Assembly: GCA_025356175.1 (NCBI GenBank) | Contig: JANXUP010000126.1 | Span: 1 to 48,969, forward strand | From: Sphingomonadaceae bacterium | GTDB lineage: Bacteria; Pseudomonadota; Alphaproteobacteria; Sphingomonadales; Sphingomonadaceae | Reading direction: 5' to 3' | DNA: 48,969 nucleotides | Part shown: piece by piece, positions 28,911 to 36,971 of the stretch | How positions within the stretch are numbered: position 1 is the stretch's first letter | Layout: each line of letters opens with the position of its first letter | Translations under genes and position numbers: made by a program | Notes under the pieces: generated by a model | Database searches by the model: none | What the model saw: the letters and a program-made list of their open reading frames with translations, nothing else | What the model was told of the DNA's origin: nothing

Positions 28911-29249
28911 TTACATCCCCGGCAGCTTGAACCCCGGCGGCAGTCCCATGTCCTGCTGCATCCGCGCCATTTCCTGACCCGAGATCGCATCGGCCTTGGC
29001 CCGCGCGTCGTTGAAGGCGGCCGTGATCAGATCTTCGAGGATGCCCTTGTCGGCCGGGACCAGCAGGCTGTCATCGATCGCAACGCCAAGCACGCGGCCC
29101 TTCGCCGAGCAGCGGATCTTGACCAGCCCGCCGCCCGCCGCGCCTTCGACCTCGATCGAGTCGAGCTTGCCCTGCATTTCGGTCAACTGCTTTTCGATGG
29201 TCTCGGCCGCCTGCTGGGCCGCCTTGAGCATCTCTTCCATCGACTTCAC
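28911..29249 (-). CDS. Nucleoid-associated protein, YbaB/EbfC family
   Basis: This 112-residue dimeric DNA-binding protein is nearly always encoded next to dnaX. The sequence shows the typical N-terminal helix (MEEMLKAAQQAAETIEKQLTEMQ), the central sheet (VEGAAGGGLVKIRCSAKGRVLGVAID) and the C-terminal helix ending GLPPGFKLPGM. The start is a GTG at 29249 with GGAG eight bases upstream. The ATG three codons later has worse spacing. The start codon is one base after the dnaX stop codon, so the two are translationally linked. A recR gene often follows in this cluster but is absent here. Confidence 0.94.
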   Translation of the reverse strand: MKSMEEMLKAAQQAAETIEKQLTEMQGKLDSIEVEGAAGGGLVKIRCSAKGRVLGVAIDDSLLVPADKGILEDLITAAFNDARAKADAISGQEMARMQQDMGLPPGFKLPGM

Positions 29250-29250
29250 G

Positions 29251-31005
29251 TCAGTTTCTCCAGTTTGCGCCGTGCGCCACGCGCGGTTCGGCATCCAATA
29301 ATTCCGCCGTGGGGAAGGCTGCAAATGCAGCTTCGACCAGCGGATCGCGCAGTAAAGCCGCGCGCGCGACCTCGGCAGCGGCGTCGGCAGTTTCGCGCAG
29401 TGCTGGCGCGGCCTCGCCCTCGATCCGCGTGACTTGCCAGCGTTCTCCAGTGGCGCGCAGCAAGGCGTCGCGCAGTTCCGAGCTGGGATCGCCCGGATAG
29501 CCGGGGGTCAGCGCGTAAGTTAGCTCGCCGGGTACAAGTTCGGCAATCCGCACCCAGTCATGCATCACCTGCGCCATGCGCAGTTGACCCGATTGTTCGA
29601 CGGTGTTGATCAGCGCGGGCCAATCCATGCCGGTTGGCGCGGTGACTTCCGCAGGGACCACCGAGGTACCAGCCGATGCTGCCGCAGGCCCGCGCGCCGC
29701 CAGCTCCTCCAAGTGCCTGGCCAATGAGCCGGGATCGGGCAGGTCGCTGGCGTGCTGGACCCTGAGCAGTCCCATCTTGGCCGCAATCAGCGGATCGGGT
29801 GCGCCGCGCACTTCGTCATGGCCCTTCAAGAGCAATTGCCACAGGCGGTGGAGCTGCCCCGCAGACAGACTCTGCGCCCAGCCTTCGATTGCCTCGCGCT
29901 CTTCGGTTGACGCGGCCTCGGCCCCACCCTTGCCGAGCTGGCAGACAGTGATCCGGTGCGTCAGTTCAAGGACCGAACGCATCAGCGCGAGCGGTTCGAC
30001 CCCCAGCGCGAATTGCTGGTCGACCAGATCGAGCAGCGTGGTTCCCTCGCCCGCCAGCAAAGCGCCGAACAGCCGCCGCTGCGCGCTCTTGTCAGCCAGA
30101 CCGAGCATGTCGCGGACCTGGTCGGTGGTGACCTGGCTCTCGCCGCCAAGGTCAGCATGGGCGATCGCCTGGTCGAGGATCGAGAGGCCGTCGCGCACCG
30201 AACCTTCGGCGGCGGAGGCGATCATCGCCAGCGCTTCAGCCTCGGCCTCGACATTCTCCGCCTTGCAGATGCGCGCGAAGTGCGCTGCCAGCGTCGGTGC
30301 CTGGATGCGGCGCAGGTCAAAGCGTTGGCAGCGGCTAAGGACCGTTACCGGCAGCTTGTCGACCTCGGTTGTGGCGAACAGAAACTTCACGTGCGGCGGC
30401 GGCTCTTCCAGCGTTTTGAGCAGCGCATTGAATGCGTTGCGGCTGAGCATGTGAACTTCGTCGACGATGTAGATCTTGTAGCGCGCCGAGACCGCCGAAT
30501 AGCGCACTGCCTCGATGATCTCGCGCACATCATCGACCCCGGTGTTGCTCGCGGCGTCCATCTCGATCACGTCGATATGGCGGCCCTCGGCGATGGCGAT
30601 GCAGGGTTCGCACACCCCGCACGGATCGATCGTTGGTCCGCCTTGCCCGTCCGGCCCGATGCAGTTGAGCGCCTTGGCGATCAGTCGCGCGGTGGAGGTT
30701 TTGCCCACCCCGCGCACCCCGGTCATCAGGAAGGCATGCGCCAGCCGGTCGCGCTTGATCGCGTTGCCCAGCGTCTGCACCATCGCATCCTGCCCGAGCA
30801 GCTCGGAAAAGGTCTGCGGGCGGTATTTGCGTGCGAGGACGCGGTAGGGTTGGGCAATCGCGGCAGGAGCTGATGACACTGTAACCACAGCAGGCGCAGG
30901 TTCAGGTAGGCCGAACATTGATTCCTGACCCGCAGCCTCCAGTTCGGCAGCCGATAGCGCGTCGTCTTCTGGTTGATCGTCGAGAAGTTTGGGGGATTCG
31001 TCCAT
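29251..31005 (-). CDS. dnaX: DNA polymerase III subunit gamma/tau
   Basis: This is the clamp-loader ATPase of the replicative polymerase. It has 584 residues. After an acidic leader of about 60 residues comes the clamp-loader core: VLARKYRPQTFSELLGQ, Walker A GVRGVGKTSTAR, a zinc module with the CGVCEPC cysteines, Walker B YIVDEVHMLS and sensor LFATTEVDKLP. Domain III follows, then a tau-specific C-terminal region (EVTAPTGMDWPALINTV onward) that contacts polymerase. The ATG at 31005 has only a weak ribosome site. I saw no obvious A-rich slippery site for a shorter gamma product. SRP RNA lies immediately upstream on the same strand. Confidence 0.97.
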   Translation of the reverse strand: MDESPKLLDDQPEDDALSAAELEAAGQESMFGLPEPAPAVVTVSSAPAAIAQPYRVLARKYRPQTFSELLGQDAMVQTLGNAIKRDRLAHAFLMTGVRGVGKTSTARLIAKALNCIGPDGQGGPTIDPCGVCEPCIAIAEGRHIDVIEMDAASNTGVDDVREIIEAVRYSAVSARYKIYIVDEVHMLSRNAFNALLKTLEEPPPHVKFLFATTEVDKLPVTVLSRCQRFDLRRIQAPTLAAHFARICKAENVEAEAEALAMIASAAEGSVRDGLSILDQAIAHADLGGESQVTTDQVRDMLGLADKSAQRRLFGALLAGEGTTLLDLVDQQFALGVEPLALMRSVLELTHRITVCQLGKGGAEAASTEEREAIEGWAQSLSAGQLHRLWQLLLKGHDEVRGAPDPLIAAKMGLLRVQHASDLPDPGSLARHLEELAARGPAAASAGTSVVPAEVTAPTGMDWPALINTVEQSGQLRMAQVMHDWVRIAELVPGELTYALTPGYPGDPSSELRDALLRATGERWQVTRIEGEAAPALRETADAAAEVARAALLRDPLVEAAFAAFPTAELLDAEPRVAHGANWRN

Positions 31006-31106
31006 CGCGCCTGAGGTTAGGCGCAGCCCCTCGATTTGTCGAAGGGCTTTCCCAATCAACCCCCGTTCGTGTCGAGCGGAGTATGGGGAAATTCCCAAAG
31101 CCGAGA

Positions 31107-31197
31107 AAGGAGCCGGCCGACCCGCCGCAACCCGTTGTGGCTGCTTCCTTCCGGACCTGACCAGGTTGGCGAGCGCAAACGTCCGACCGACTCCCGG
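31107..31197 (-). ncRNA. ffs: Signal recognition particle RNA, small bacterial type
   Basis: The minus strand contains the invariant SRP core GGTCAGGTCCGGAAGGAAGC within the apical loop region (about 31141-31167). Flanking segments 31183-31194 and 31109-31120 form an uninterrupted 12-bp helix with G-U pairs, giving a hairpin RNA of about 90 nt. The exact ends are estimated from the helix. It lies about 100 bases upstream of dnaX on the same strand, a common placement for this gene. Confidence 0.95.
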
Positions 31198-31324
31198 CCG
31201 CGCCTATGGCGGCAGTGTCGCGTTTGCGCAAGTCTGCCGCCTAGCAAGGACCTAAACGCTGAATGTCGGCCGAATACGAATCGTGGCGGTCGACAATGGC
31301 CTCACCCCTTCCGGAGTGGCCATG

Positions 31325-31380
31325 AAGCGGGTCGGTGGGCTGTCTCACAGCGCGACCCAAGCCAGTGCACCGGCCCGCTT
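31325..31380. other. Structured intergenic segment after the complex I subunit gene
   Basis: AAGCGGGTCGGTG (31325-31337) is complementary to CACCGGCCCGCTT (31368-31380) at 12 of 13 positions. The 30-base interior holds a second small hairpin, GCTGT-CTC-ACAGC. It starts 10 bases after the stop codon of the gene at 31391. There is no T run, so a plain intrinsic terminator is doubtful. A 3' UTR stabiliser or small RNA is possible. Confidence 0.5.
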
Positions 31381-31390
31381 CAGATCGCTT

Positions 31391-31669
31391 TCAGCGGAAA
31401 TTGTCGGCGTAAGCCTGCAGCTTGAGGCGGCGCGGCGGGGTCACGTGGACTTCGGCGGCAATCCCGTACTTGTCAGCATAAGCCTGCGCGGCTGCGGCGC
31501 TGGCGAATTTCAGCTGCACCTGCGCCTGCATGTCACCCGAACCAGCCCAGCCCATCAGTGGATCGGGCCGTTTGGCTTCGGCCGGAGCGAATTCGAGGAT
31601 CCATTCGCCCAGCCGGGCCTTGCCCGATTGCATGGCGTTCTTGGGGCGCTGGAAGATGCGTGCTGACAT
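31391..31669 (-). CDS. Complex I accessory subunit, NDUFS4 (18 kDa) family
   Basis: This is an ETC complex I subunit-conserved-region protein of 92 residues, homologous to mitochondrial NDUFS4. It is an alphaproteobacterial accessory subunit of NADH:ubiquinone oxidoreductase that binds on the peripheral arm. The hallmark DPLMGWAGSGDMQAQVQLKF, followed by AQAYADKYGI, is plain. The N terminus MSARIFQRPKNAMQSGKA is the normal family start, so the ATG at 31669 is right. An upstream in-frame extension is only translated repeat sequence. The ribosome site is weak. It lies 43 bases after hrpB. The main nuo genes are not in this window. Confidence 0.92.
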   Translation of the reverse strand: MSARIFQRPKNAMQSGKARLGEWILEFAPAEAKRPDPLMGWAGSGDMQAQVQLKFASAAAAQAYADKYGIAAEVHVTPPRRLKLQAYADNFR

Positions 31670-31710
31670 GGTGCTTCGCTTGCGTCGAAACGCGCCGCGA
31701 ATCAAGTCCC

Positions 31711-31734
31711 GCTCATGCTGAGCCTGTCGAAGCA
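31711..31734. repeat. REP-like motif at the end of hrpB
   Basis: This is a third copy of the CTTCGACAGGCTCAGC/TGAGC motif, matching the two copies at 2281-2378. The hrpB reading frame runs into it. The last residues NASTGSA and the TGA stop codon (31715-31713) are encoded by the repeat. Confidence 0.75.
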
Positions 31735-34151
31735 TTAAACGCGTTCTTGGTCTTCAGGCTCGGCGTTTCGGTCCACGGCGTGTCCGGCCAGCGGTGCTTG
31801 GGATAGCGCCCCTTCATGTCGCGCTGCACATCGCGCCACGATCCGCGCCAGAAGCCGGGCAGATCGCGGGTGGTTTGCAGCGGCTTGCCGCCAGGATCGG
31901 TCAGCTTGAGCAACAGCGGCTGCGGCGGGTTACCGAAGGTCGGGTTGCGGTCGAGCCCGAACAGCGCCTGGACCCTTAGTTCCACCGACGGCCCGCCGGG
32001 ATCGGCGTAATCGATGCCGTGGCTGGTGCCCGCCGGGCTGGTGAACTGCGGCGGGGCCAGCTTGTCGAGCTGCTGGCGCTGGGCGTAGTCCAGTCGGGAC
32101 AGCAGGGCATCGTGCAGTTGCTGTGGTTTAAGCTCGTCAAGCCGCCGCGACAGCAGCGGTCCGAGCCATTGTTCGAGGTCGGCAAGCAGCGCCTCTTCCG
32201 ACAGGGTCTCAAGACCGGCAAAGCGCGCGCGTTTGAGCAAGGTTTTGCTGGCCGACTGAAGCGGCACCAGTTCAAATCCGTCAGCCCTGATCCGGTCCAC
32301 CACAAATGATCGGATTTCGGCCGCGTCCGGAGCGGGATCGGGCCCGCGCAACAGGGTGATGGCGCCCAGCCGCGTTTCGAGCAGCGCTTCGACCCGGCGT
32401 TCATCCGCGATCCAGCGCAGCGCCGTGCGTCGCTCAAGGCGGTGTGCCAGCCACTTGGCGACCTCGGCTTCATCCAGCGCAATGGCGCCCGTGATCCTCG
32501 CGCCCTTGGCCTCGCCCTGCGCCTCGCCGACGGCCAACCATTCGACCCGGGCCAGCGGCGATGCCGGATCAAGCCGCAGCCCGCGTCCGCCTGCGGTCAG
32601 CCATTCCTCGCCGCTGGGCGAGCGGCGGCGGGCGATGTTGTCAGGGTAAGCTTCGGCGAGGAGGATGCCGAGCGGCGGCTGTTCCGTGCGGGCTTCGCGC
32701 GCCGCCCCAGCCCATCGCGCCGCCAATTTGCGCGACGCCTCGGCCCGGCCCGAGCGGTCCCGGTCCCACCGCTCCAGCCGGGCTGCAAGGTCATCGCCGC
32801 GCCCGCCCAGCCCGCGCTCCTGCAGCAGCAGCGCCAATTTTGCTGCAGTTCCGGCCGCGCCATGCTGAGCAGCATAAAGCAGCATATGGGCAAGCGGCGG
32901 GGCCATTGGCAGACTGGCCATGCTGCGCCCGTGGGGGGTGATCGCGCCCTGCCCGTCAAGCGCGCCAAGCTTTTGTAAAGTCTGCCTTGCTGCGGCCAAT
33001 GCTGCATCTGGCGGCGGATCGAGCCAAGCCAGTGAGGAAGGCTCAGCCGTGCCCCATTGCGCCAGCGTCAAAAGCAGCGGCGCGAGGTCTGCGGTCAGCA
33101 TCTCGGGCGGGTCGAAAGCTGCGCGCCCCGGATGCGCGGCCTCTTCCCACAATCGGTAAGCCACGCCCGGCCCTTGCCGCGCAGCACGGCCCGCGCGCTG
33201 CGCCGCGGCGGCTTGCGACGCACGGTGCGTAACCAGCCGCGTTACGCCTGCTGCCTTGTCGAATTCCGCCCGCCGCGACAGCCCGGCATCGACCACCACC
33301 GACACCCCGTCGAGCGTGAGCGAAGTTTCGGCAATCGCGGTTGCCAGCACGATCCGCCGCCGCCCTTCCGGATCGCGCTTGATCGCAGCGCGCTGAGCGG
33401 CGGGATCAACTTGGCCGTGGAGCGGCAGCACCAGTGCGGTGGGCAGCTTTTCGGCCAGACGCTCGCGAGTCCGCTCGATTTCGCCTACGCCGGGGAGGAA
33501 CGCCAGCACATCGCCCCGCTCCTCGCGCCACGCTGTCAGCACCGCGCTCGCCATCGCATCGTCGAGCCGCAATTCCGGTCGTGCGCCGAGCCAGCGGATC
33601 GCCAGCGGATAGGCTTTGCCTTCACTCTCAACCACCGGCGCACCGCCGAGCAGATCGGCAAAGCGCGCGCCGTCGATGGTCGCGGACATGACCACCAATC
33701 GCAAATCTTCGCGCAGCACTGCCGCGCTTTCGATCGCCAGTGCAAGACCCAGATCGCTGTCGAGATGGCGTTCGTGTGCTTCATCGAACAGGACCGCTGA
33801 GACGCCAGCAAGTTCGGGGTCGCCCAGGATGGTCGAGACGAAGATTGCTTCGGTTACCACCAGCACGCGCGTTTTGGCGCTGCGCTTGCTATCGAGTCGG
33901 GTCAGGTAGCCAATTGTCTCGCCAGCCTGCTCGCCGAGCAGCTCCGCCATCCGCTCCGCCGCCGCGCGCGCCGCGACCCGCCGCGGGGACAGCACGATCA
34001 CGCTGCCGCTGCACCATGGCTCAGCCAGCAGCGCGGGTGCGACCGCAGTGGTCTTGCCCGCGCCGGGAGGTACGATCAGCACGGCAGACTTGCCAGATCG
34101 CAGGGCAGCCAGCAGGTCGGGCAGGACGGCGTGGATGGGGAGTGTGGTCAC
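31713..34151 (-). CDS. hrpB: ATP-dependent helicase HrpB
   Basis: This is a DExH-box helicase of the HrpA/HrpB RNA helicase group, with an unsettled cellular role. It has 812 residues. RecA domain 1 has Walker A PPGAGKTTAVAP, motif II LFDEAHERHLDSDL and motif III MSATIDG. Domain 2 has TAIAETSLTLDGVSVVVDAGL and the motif VI arginines in AAAQRAGRAARQGPG. A winged-helix/ratchet domain and the HrpB C-terminal domain (FWRGSWRDVQRDMKGRYPKHRWPDTP) follow. I chose the GTG at 34151, giving VTTLPIHAVLPDL, because AGGA lies eight bases upstream and the family starts there. A GTG at 34169 is possible. The last seven or so residues come from a REP-like motif. Confidence 0.95.
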   Translation of the reverse strand: MTTLPIHAVLPDLLAALRSGKSAVLIVPPGAGKTTAVAPALLAEPWCSGSVIVLSPRRVAARAAAERMAELLGEQAGETIGYLTRLDSKRSAKTRVLVVTEAIFVSTILGDPELAGVSAVLFDEAHERHLDSDLGLALAIESAAVLREDLRLVVMSATIDGARFADLLGGAPVVESEGKAYPLAIRWLGARPELRLDDAMASAVLTAWREERGDVLAFLPGVGEIERTRERLAEKLPTALVLPLHGQVDPAAQRAAIKRDPEGRRRIVLATAIAETSLTLDGVSVVVDAGLSRRAEFDKAAGVTRLVTHRASQAAAAQRAGRAARQGPGVAYRLWEEAAHPGRAAFDPPEMLTADLAPLLLTLAQWGTAEPSSLAWLDPPPDAALAAARQTLQKLGALDGQGAITPHGRSMASLPMAPPLAHMLLYAAQHGAAGTAAKLALLLQERGLGGRGDDLAARLERWDRDRSGRAEASRKLAARWAGAAREARTEQPPLGILLAEAYPDNIARRRSPSGEEWLTAGGRGLRLDPASPLARVEWLAVGEAQGEAKGARITGAIALDEAEVAKWLAHRLERRTALRWIADERRVEALLETRLGAITLLRGPDPAPDAAEIRSFVVDRIRADGFELVPLQSASKTLLKRARFAGLETLSEEALLADLEQWLGPLLSRRLDELKPQQLHDALLSRLDYAQRQQLDKLAPPQFTSPAGTSHGIDYADPGGPSVELRVQALFGLDRNPTFGNPPQPLLLKLTDPGGKPLQTTRDLPGFWRGSWRDVQRDMKGRYPKHRWPDTPWTETPSLKTKNAFNASTGSA

Positions 34152-34176
34152 AAGTTGCGTCCTAGCCACAACAGGG

Positions 34177-34301
34177 CCCCTCCGTCACTGCCTTCGGCAG
34201 CGCCACCTCCCCATCGCAAGTCGATGGGGAGAATTGGGCAAGCTCCTCCCCATCGACTTGCGATTGGGAGGAGGCGGTCGCGCAAGCGACTGACGGAGGG
34301 G
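34177..34301. repeat. 125-bp palindromic element, copy 1
   Basis: The ends are perfect inverted repeats, CCCCTCCGTCA at 34177-34187 and TGACGGAGGGG at 34291-34301. Inside, arms of about 30 bases (34202-34231 and 34244-34275) are complementary with two mismatches over the core GCCACCTCCCCATCGCAAG and beyond. A second copy lies at 44255-44380. It ends four bases before the aldo/keto reductase stop codon and fills the gap to hrpB. It has no coding capacity. It is MITE-like or a large REP, and may serve as a terminator. Confidence 0.85.
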
Positions 34302-34304
34302 TCT

Positions 34305-35321
34305 CTAACCCATCGGGTACATGATCTCGCGCGAAACCTTGTCGATCGCCTTCATCACCTCGGCCGGCAGAACCAGGTCGATTGCCGCGAAAATCTCATC
34401 AAGCTGGCTCTCGGTGCTAACCCCGACGATGGTCGAGGCGACGAAATCATGCTGCTTGGACCAGGCCACCGCGAGCGTCACCGTGCTCATCCCGGCTTCC
34501 TTGGCAATCTCCGCAAACCGCGCGGTCGAGGCGAGCGACTTCTCGTTGACGAACCGGCGCCCCATCGCCGCCTGCCGCCCTTCCATGCCGAGGTAGCGGG
34601 TAAAGCGCGCGCCTTCAGGCCGTCCGCCGTCGTTATATTTGCCCGACAGCACCCCGCCGCCAATCGGCGAATAGGGGATTAAGCTCACCCCTTCCTGGCG
34701 GCAGACCTGTGCGAGTTCATCTTCGAAGCGGCGGTTGTTGAGGCTGAAATTGTTCTGGATCGTGTGATAACGCGCCCCGCCAACCGCTTCGGATGCGGCG
34801 ATGCTTTTCATCAGGCCCCAGCTGGTTTCGTTCGAGCAGCCAAGCACACGCACTTTCCCTTCGCGCACCAGGTCGTCGAGCACTTCCATCGTCTCTTCGT
34901 AAGGCAGGTCATGGTCGGGCCAGTGAGTCTGGTAGAGGTCGATGTAATCGGTGCCGAGCTTGGTAAGGCTGGCTTCGACCGCGGTGATGATATTGCGCCG
35001 ATCGAGCGAGGTCATGCCGCTGCGCAAGGGCGAGCGGAACCACACGTGGCTCGGCCCGGAGACCTTGGTGGCCAGAATGATCGCCTCGCGCGGCTTGGTC
35101 TTGAGCCACTTGCCGACGATTTCCTCGGTGCGGCCAACCCATTTGGCATCGGGCGGCACCGGATATCCCTCGGCGGTGTCGTAAAAGTGAATCCCCGCAT
35201 CGAAGCTGCGATCGAGAATGCGCAGCGCCTCGGCCTCGTCGGTCTGGCTGCCGAAGGTCATCGTCCCCATGCAGATATCGGAAACGACAATCGAACTTTT
35301 GCCCAAACGGCGACGTTGCAT
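34305..35321 (-). CDS. Aldo/keto reductase
   Basis: This is an NADPH-dependent carbonyl reductase with a TIM barrel and 338 residues. The catalytic tetrad is visible: D and Y in FYDTAEGY, K in ILATKV and H in [10 protein letters not shown]. The C-terminal cofactor region reads [21 protein letters not shown]. The pattern resembles the Tas/YajO-type subgroup, whose natural substrates are mostly unknown. The ATG at 35321 has GGGAG eight bases upstream, which rules out the longer in-frame start at 35420. Confidence 0.93.
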   Translation of the reverse strand: MQRRRLGKSSIVVSDICMGTMTFGSQTDEAEALRILDRSFDAGIHFYDTAEGYPVPPDAKWVGRTEEIVGKWLKTKPREAIILATKVSGPSHVWFRSPLRSGMTSLDRRNIITAVEASLTKLGTDYIDLYQTHWPDHDLPYEETMEVLDDLVREGKVRVLGCSNETSWGLMKSIAASEAVGGARYHTIQNNFSLNNRRFEDELAQVCRQEGVSLIPYSPIGGGVLSGKYNDGGRPEGARFTRYLGMEGRQAAMGRRFVNEKSLASTARFAEIAKEAGMSTVTLAVAWSKQHDFVASTIVGVSTESQLDEIFAAIDLVLPAEVMKAIDKVSREIMYPMG

Positions 35322-35390
35322 GCGGTATCTCCCGGCCCAACAGGGTTGCTGTGTGCAACTCGATTGCCGGGTTGGGAGCGCTGGGTCAAG

Positions 35391-35432
35391 CGCGCGGGAC
35401 GGTCCCGGGCAAACCGGCACCGTCCCTGCGCG
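35391..35432. repeat. GGGACGGTCCC-type palindromic repeat
   Basis: CGCGCGGGACGGT (35391-35403) pairs with ACCGTCCC plus TGCGCG (35419-35432) with one bulge. The loop contains AAACCGGC. The core and the AAACCGGCA word are shared with the palindrome at 26739-26762. It sits between the DUF1153 and aldo/keto reductase genes and could terminate the DUF1153 transcript, although there is no T run. Confidence 0.55.
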
Positions 35433-35436
35433 TTGA

Positions 35437-35769
35437 TCAGGTGGTTACGAGCTCGCGCAACCGGATGCTGACCGACTCGCGGGTGCGGCGGCGCGAAGCA
35501 CGGTCCTGCTGCGACCAGGCGACGCGCAGGCCATAAACCCCGGCGCGGTCCATCGCGCGCTGCCACGAGTAGAATTCCTCAAGGCTGAGGCGGTAGCGCT
35601 GCATGACCTCTTCGATGGTCATCAGACCGCTTTCCACGGCCGCGACGACCTGCGCCTTGCGGCTCGCGACCCAGCGGGTCGTGTCGGCGGGCGGCAGGCT
35701 TTCACGGGTCAGGATTTCGCGGCAGGGCCCGAGGATCCGGGCGGGGCGGGAGTTGTGGTATTCCATCAT
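35437..35769 (-). CDS. DUF1153 family regulator, SciP-like
   Basis: This is a helix-turn-helix protein of 110 residues. [34 protein letters not shown], followed by [36 protein letters not shown], closely tracks SciP of Caulobacter, a small protein that restrains CtrA-driven transcription in G1 cells. Here the C terminus departs from classic SciP and carries an Arg-rich tail ([21 protein letters not shown]). It may therefore be a paralogue with different DNA or partner contacts. The ATG at 35769 has GAGGG about eight bases upstream. A CtrA-box-like site lies about 57 bases upstream of the start. Confidence 0.88.
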   Translation of the reverse strand: MMEYHNSRPARILGPCREILTRESLPPADTTRWVASRKAQVVAAVESGLMTIEEVMQRYRLSLEEFYSWQRAMDRAGVYGLRVAWSQQDRASRRRTRESVSIRLRELVTT

Positions 35770-35825
35770 TTTACGGCCCTCGATTAGAGTGGCCCCCAAG
35801 TCCGGTAACTATCGGGTTTGCTTGG

Positions 35826-35840
35826 TTAAGATGGACTAAA
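35826..35840. promoter_or_regulatory. CtrA-box-like site upstream of the DUF1153 gene
   Basis: TTAA, seven bases (GATGGAC), then TAAA: this is the CtrA consensus TTAA-N7-TTAA with one mismatch. It lies 57 to 71 bases upstream of the SciP-like start codon, in the position expected for a CtrA-controlled promoter. sciP itself is a CtrA target in Caulobacter. Confidence 0.45.
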
Positions 35841-35955
35841 TTTGGCGCTCGGTTCACCGCGCGCAAAGGGCGGTGATCGGCGGGTTGAGCGAGCCGGACG
35901 ATGAACCGAGGCGAGGCTTTTGGCCCCGCCCCGGTTCATCATTTCAATTGCCGAA

Positions 35956-36846
35956 TCAATTGGCCGAAGCGGCCGCCGCGGCTGGGACTGCGGCCGCTGC
36001 AGCAGCAGCCGGCGCGGCGAATCCGCACTGGCCCTGCTCCATCGGGATCTGCTTGGTGATGCGGGTGGCGTTCTCGGCGTAGGCCTGGGTCACCGAGCCG
36101 TTTTTCACCTGCTTGCCGCGCAGCGTCGAGACGTTCGAGCAGAGGTGGAAGACATGCTCGGTCGATGCCTTTTCGCCAGCCTTTTCTGAGGCAATCCAGT
36201 AGACCGTGTCGATCCCGTTGGGGTTGGCCGCGCTCTTGGTCGCGGCGGCCACGACCGCGCTGTCACGCGCAATCGCCTGGGCCTGCTGCGCCACTTCGGG
36301 CGAGCAGGCGGTGGTCGGCTGGCCGCTCTTGATCTGGCTCGCGCAGGTATTCATGTCGACGGTGTTTTGCTCAACTGAGTGCGGGTGAAGTTCAGGTGCG
36401 GTTGCAAAAGCAACAACTCCCAGCGCGGCAGCTATACCACCAAGGATTTTTTTGTTCTTCGGGTCCATGTCTTTGTCGAGGAAGATCAAGATGATCAGTG
36501 GCAAAAAAGCGATCAACGTGATGAACGCGCCCAATTGGTTCTGAACGAAGAAGCGGAACCCGTCGGCGCGGCTAGCCGGATCATACTTGTTCGAATTCTT
36601 CCACATCAAGTTGCCACCGATAGCGAAGACGGCAATCACCACCAGCAAGGCGATGGGCAATACCAAGCTGCCCTGGTTGAACTTGCCCTGCTTCAGCCAA
36701 ACAATTGCGAGAATCTCGGTGCCGATCGCCACCACCCAGCACAGCGCAGCATAGATCCGCAGCTTCTTGGCCGCGCCTTGCTGCCCCTGGGTTGCGGCCC
36801 AGGCCTTGGTGACATCGACTTGCGGTGCCGGTTTTTCGTCAGACAT
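35956..36846 (-). CDS. Membrane protein of unknown function with Ala-rich tail
   Basis: This encodes 296 residues. After a polar N terminus there are four likely membrane helices (IYAALCWVVAIGTEILAIVWL, VLPIALLVVIAVFAIGG, LGAFITLIAFLPLIILIFL and ILGGIAAALGVVAFATA). A C-terminal domain of about 130 residues follows that is probably outside the membrane. It contains four cysteines (NTCAS, TACSP, HLCSN and GQCGF) that could form two disulphides if periplasmic. It ends in a poly-Ala tail. The DTVYWIASEKAGEKASTEHVFHLC region resembles the SPOR-adjacent or DUF-type tails of some sphingomonad proteins, but I do not recognise a named family. The ATG at 36846 has GGGGGTC upstream. Confidence 0.7.
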   Translation of the reverse strand: MSDEKPAPQVDVTKAWAATQGQQGAAKKLRIYAALCWVVAIGTEILAIVWLKQGKFNQGSLVLPIALLVVIAVFAIGGNLMWKNSNKYDPASRADGFRFFVQNQLGAFITLIAFLPLIILIFLDKDMDPKNKKILGGIAAALGVVAFATAPELHPHSVEQNTVDMNTCASQIKSGQPTTACSPEVAQQAQAIARDSAVVAAATKSAANPNGIDTVYWIASEKAGEKASTEHVFHLCSNVSTLRGKQVKNGSVTQAYAENATRITKQIPMEQGQCGFAAPAAAAAAAVPAAAAASAN

Positions 36847-36944
36847 GTTGAGACCCCCGATAGTTATCCCGGCGCGACCGCAGCTTGATGGCCGCATTCC
36901 GCGCGGAATCGTTCCGATAATGTGAGGGCTAACCGAAGAGCGCG

Positions 36945-36966
36945 CGCGAAACCAGTTAATTTCGCG
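36945..36966. terminator. Short hairpin after the polyprenyl synthase gene
   Basis: CGCGAAA (36945-36951) and TTTCGCG (36960-36966) form a seven-bp stem with an eight-base loop, five bases past the polyprenyl synthase stop codon. There is no T run beyond the stem, so termination is only a possibility. Confidence 0.35.
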
Positions 36967-36971
36967 TAACT

